Below are positions 61,842 to 64,000 of a DNA stretch of 64,000 nt, one piece after another. The DNA lies in contig NZ_FOXH01000003.1 of assembly GCF_900115665.1 (NCBI RefSeq), forward strand, positions 220,331 to 284,330, read 5' to 3'. A program made the translations under genes and the position numbers. Origin of the DNA: Pseudarcicella hirudinis (lineage in GTDB: Bacteria > Bacteroidota > Bacteroidia > Cytophagales > Spirosomataceae). Within the stretch, counting starts at the first letter, position 1. Every line of letters starts with the position of its first letter. The notes below the pieces were generated by a model that saw nothing but the letters and a program-made list of their open reading frames with translations, ran no database searches and was not told the DNA's origin.

Positions 61842-61952
61842 AGTGCATTGTGTTAGTGAGTGTTATGAAATAAATCTCAAATTAAGCAATTACAAAATGA
61901 TAGACTAGACGTATATTTATATAGTTATTTTCTGATAGTCCGAATGAAGTAT

Positions 61953-62720
61953 TTAAGACCTGAACGTATTTAATGCGGTTTTGGTAAATTCACTTAAAAT
62001 CAATCTCCCGCTGATTTTGGCCCGTTCAGAAAGTAAACTGTCCCAATGTTCAGTATTTTTCCAGAAGATTTGCTTCATTTCGAATAAGGCCTCAGGATTA
62101 TAAGTTGCCAGTTGGTTTGAAAATACTGTTATTCTTTCGTCCATTTCCTGAGTGGTAGAAAATACTTCTGAAAACAATCCCTTTTGGTTTGCCCATTCTG
62201 CAGAATAAAATTCTGTAGGGTTGAGACACATAGCTGAAAATGCGGAAAATCCTATTTTCCGTTCTACAGCCGGAGCTATAACAAAAGGCCCGATACCAAT
62301 ACTTAACTCACTTAATTTGATAGAAGCCTGCTGAGTAGCAAAGCAATAATCAGCTGCCGCAGCAATACCCACACCTCCTCCGACCGCTTTACCCTGAACT
62401 CTTCCTATAATTATTTTCGGAGAATTTCTGCAGGCATTGATCACTTTTGCAAAACCAGAGAAGAAAGAATCTCCTCCTGCTTCATCCTTAATTGCCAGTA
62501 ATTCATTAAAATCTGCCCCCGAACAAAAAGTTCTGTCTCCGCCACTTTGCAAAATAATAATTTTCACTTCGGAAGATTGCCCAATTTTTTCTATAGTATA
62601 TGCCAATTCTGACAAAAGTACAATTGGCATTGAGTTGGCCGGAGGATTTGAAAAAGTAATCTTAATGATACCTTCATCTGTACTTTCAGTCTTAATAGAA
62701 GTGCTATTGTTATTTTGCAT
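61953..62720 (-). CDS. Enoyl-CoA hydratase/isomerase family protein
   Basis: This 255-residue crotonase-fold enzyme shows the CoA/oxyanion segments GGDRTFCSGADFNELLAI and GRVQGKAVGGGVGIAAAADYCFA. The second catalytic Glu of classical hydratases is not clearly kept (LSELSIGIGPFVIAPAVE has a Glu earlier), so hydratase, isomerase or another acyl-CoA activity is possible. It is divergent from an acyl-CoA dehydrogenase, suggesting a shared acyl-CoA degradation pathway such as for branched-chain amino acids. Confidence 0.9.
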   Translation of the reverse strand: MQNNNSTSIKTESTDEGIIKITFSNPPANSMPIVLLSELAYTIEKIGQSSEVKIIILQSGGDRTFCSGADFNELLAIKDEAGGDSFFSGFAKVINACRNSPKIIIGRVQGKAVGGGVGIAAAADYCFATQQASIKLSELSIGIGPFVIAPAVERKIGFSAFSAMCLNPTEFYSAEWANQKGLFSEVFSTTQEMDERITVFSNQLATYNPEALFEMKQIFWKNTEHWDSLLSERAKISGRLILSEFTKTALNTFRS

Positions 62721-62891
62721 AATGAAAATATTTTGAGAAACTTAAGCATTATTCATAGAAATATGTGTTAGATTACTACATATTTGAATAGTTAAAATAG
62801 GAAAAAAGGAGGTAGAAAAGCAATTCTTAAATCGTCAATTCTGAAAACAAAACTATAAGAAAACACTTTATCAACAAATTAACTCTTGAAA

Positions 62892-64000
62892 ATGTACAAT
62901 ACTGAAAGTTTAGAATTAGTTCGTCAGTCAGCCCGGGATTTCGCTCAGCGTTACATCCTTCCACATGTTATGGAGTGGGATGAATCTCAAGTATTTCCAA
63001 TAGATTTAATGCATAAACTTGGAGAACATGGATTTTTAGGTGTTCTGGTCCCTGAAATTTACGGAGGTGCAGGTTTGGGTTATCAGGAATATGTAAGTGT
63101 TATTGAAGAGGTTGCAAAGGTATGTGGCTCTATCGGATTATCCGTAGCTGCCCATAATTCTTTGTGTACCAATCACATTCTTCAATTTGGTAATGAAGAA
63201 CAAAAAATGAAATATCTGCCATTACTCGCAAGTGGTAAATGGATCGGAGCCTGGGCATTGACTGAAGCCAATTCCGGCTCAGATTCAGCAAGAATGAGTT
63301 GTGTTGCCAGAAGAGAAGGAGATGAATATGTAATCAACGGGGCAAAGAACTGGATTACGCACGGAAAATCGTCCAATGTGGTAGTAGTAATGACAAGAAC
63401 AGGAGAATCCGGTACCAGAAATAACAGCACAGCTTTTATTGTAGAAAGAACTAATCCGGGTTTGAAATTTGGCAAAAAAGAGAATAAATTAGGTATGAGA
63501 GCTTCTGAAACAGCAGAGGTCATTCTGGAAGATTGTCGGGTTCCGCTTTCAGCACGCCTTGGAGAGGAAGGAGATGGATTTAAGCAGGCAATGAAAATTT
63601 TGGATGGAGGAAGGATTTCTATTGCAGCTTTATCACTCGGGATTGCCAAAGGGGCTTTGGCTGCTGCGGCACGTTATGCTCAGGAACGCCAGCAATTCGG
63701 ACAACCTATTGCCAATTTTCAGGGAATAAGCTTCAAACTGGCAGAAATGGCGACTAAAGTACACGGAGCAGAATTAATGACGAGGCATGCCTCTGCACTT
63801 AAAATGGAAGGCACATCTATGACTAAAGAAGCTGCGATGGCTAAATATTATGCTTCGGAAGTGGCTGTTGAAGTGTCAACCGATGCCGTTCAGATTTTTG
63901 GAGGGTATGGTTATACCAAAGATTTTCCGGTTGAAAAGTTTTATCGTGACTCAAAACTTTGCACAATTGGCGAAGGGACGTCGGAAATACAGAAAATTGT
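62892..64000 (+). CDS. Acyl-CoA dehydrogenase (cut by window end)
   Basis: This frame runs from the ATG at 62892 to the last base without a stop, 369 codons, so only a few C-terminal residues are likely missing. It is an FAD enzyme of the acyl-CoA dehydrogenase family: SARDFAQRYILPH, LVPEIYGGAGLGYQEYV, the FAD/substrate motif GAWALTEANSGSDSARM, WITHGKSSNVVVVM and the final YTKDFPVEKFYRDSKLCTIGEGTSEIQ with the catalytic Glu. It removes two hydrogens from an acyl-CoA; chain preference is not evident. The neighbour at 61953 is a hydratase-type enzyme. Confidence 0.93.
   Translation, partial: MYNTESLELVRQSARDFAQRYILPHVMEWDESQVFPIDLMHKLGEHGFLGVLVPEIYGGAGLGYQEYVSVIEEVAKVCGSIGLSVAAHNSLCTNHILQFGNEEQKMKYLPLLASGKWIGAWALTEANSGSDSARMSCVARREGDEYVINGAKNWITHGKSSNVVVVMTRTGESGTRNNSTAFIVERTNPGLKFGKKENKLGMRASETAEVILEDCRVPLSARLGEEGDGFKQAMKILDGGRISIAALSLGIAKGALAAAARYAQERQQFGQPIANFQGISFKLAEMATKVHGAELMTRHASALKMEGTSMTKEAAMAKYYASEVAVEVSTDAVQIFGGYGYTKDFPVEKFYRDSKLCTIGEGTSEIQKI

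Noticed and set aside
63182-63649. Minus-strand 155-residue frame near the window end
   Set aside because: It lies antisense within the acyl-CoA dehydrogenase, which has clear family motifs on the plus strand.

Overview
The window is AT-rich chromosomal DNA from a member of the Bacteroidota, most likely a Cytophagales-type bacterium. Three things point there. It carries PorU and PorV of the type IX secretion system. It has the Bacteroidota promoter signature (a -7 box TAnnTTTG, sometimes with a -33 TTG) upstream of many genes. Its family mix is also typical: a long-form IspH, a bacterial GGGP-synthase-like protein, 7TMR-DISM kinases and a GH3-CubicO fusion. I cannot name a genus from sequence alone. 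No rRNA, tRNA, CRISPR array, insertion sequence or prophage was seen.

Layout. 1-10.1 kb: a degenerate ~73-bp tandem repeat, then typA, a sensor kinase, dxs, two tandem rhomboid proteases and cysS, all on the minus strand. 10.1-11.9 kb: an orphan HEPN-domain gene and a plus-strand GNAT-like protein. 11.9-20.6 kb: a compact accessory locus (below). 20.9-29.6 kb: a PfkB kinase, a CBS protein, an M16 protein lacking the metal motif, porV and porU, an SprT-like protein and a repeat-rich mini-lipoprotein. 29.8-35.8 kb: GtrA and a detached complex I block nuoKLMN. 36-41.2 kb: small housekeeping and nuclease-like genes. 41.8-50.9 kb: ispH, the GH3-CubicO fusion, the GGGP-synthase-like gene, holin-like membrane proteins and an M14 peptidase. 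51-64 kb: a DksA-like regulator, glutamate dehydrogenase, asd, fau, idi, ileS, a dihaem cytochrome c, an enoyl-CoA hydratase and an acyl-CoA dehydrogenase that runs off the end.

The most interesting region is 11.9-20.6 kb. Read on the minus strand it encodes, in order: a VKOR-thioredoxin fusion with a degenerate C39-like N-terminus; a 47-residue double-glycine peptide with a 23-residue, four-cysteine core (18367-18510); a secreted TlpA-type thioredoxin with a CAPC site; a DUF6625-type putative glycosyltransferase with a DxD motif; a C39-peptidase ABC exporter; and an HlyD adaptor. A small XRE regulator is transcribed divergently, and its promoter overlaps two palindromes (TATCAG-N4-CTGATA) placed exactly 21 bp apart. 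I read this as a dedicated system for making, oxidising, possibly glycosylating, cleaving and exporting a small disulfide-rich peptide (bacteriocin-, microcin- or pheromone-like). The peptide, the enzymes and the operators are seen directly; the product chemistry and biological role are inference.

Other links between genes: dxs, ispH and idi are scattered isoprenoid genes and the GGGP-synthase-like protein would use a prenyl diphosphate. PorU and PorV form the sortase-shuttle pair of type IX secretion. The enoyl-CoA hydratase and acyl-CoA dehydrogenase form a divergent acyl-CoA degradation pair.
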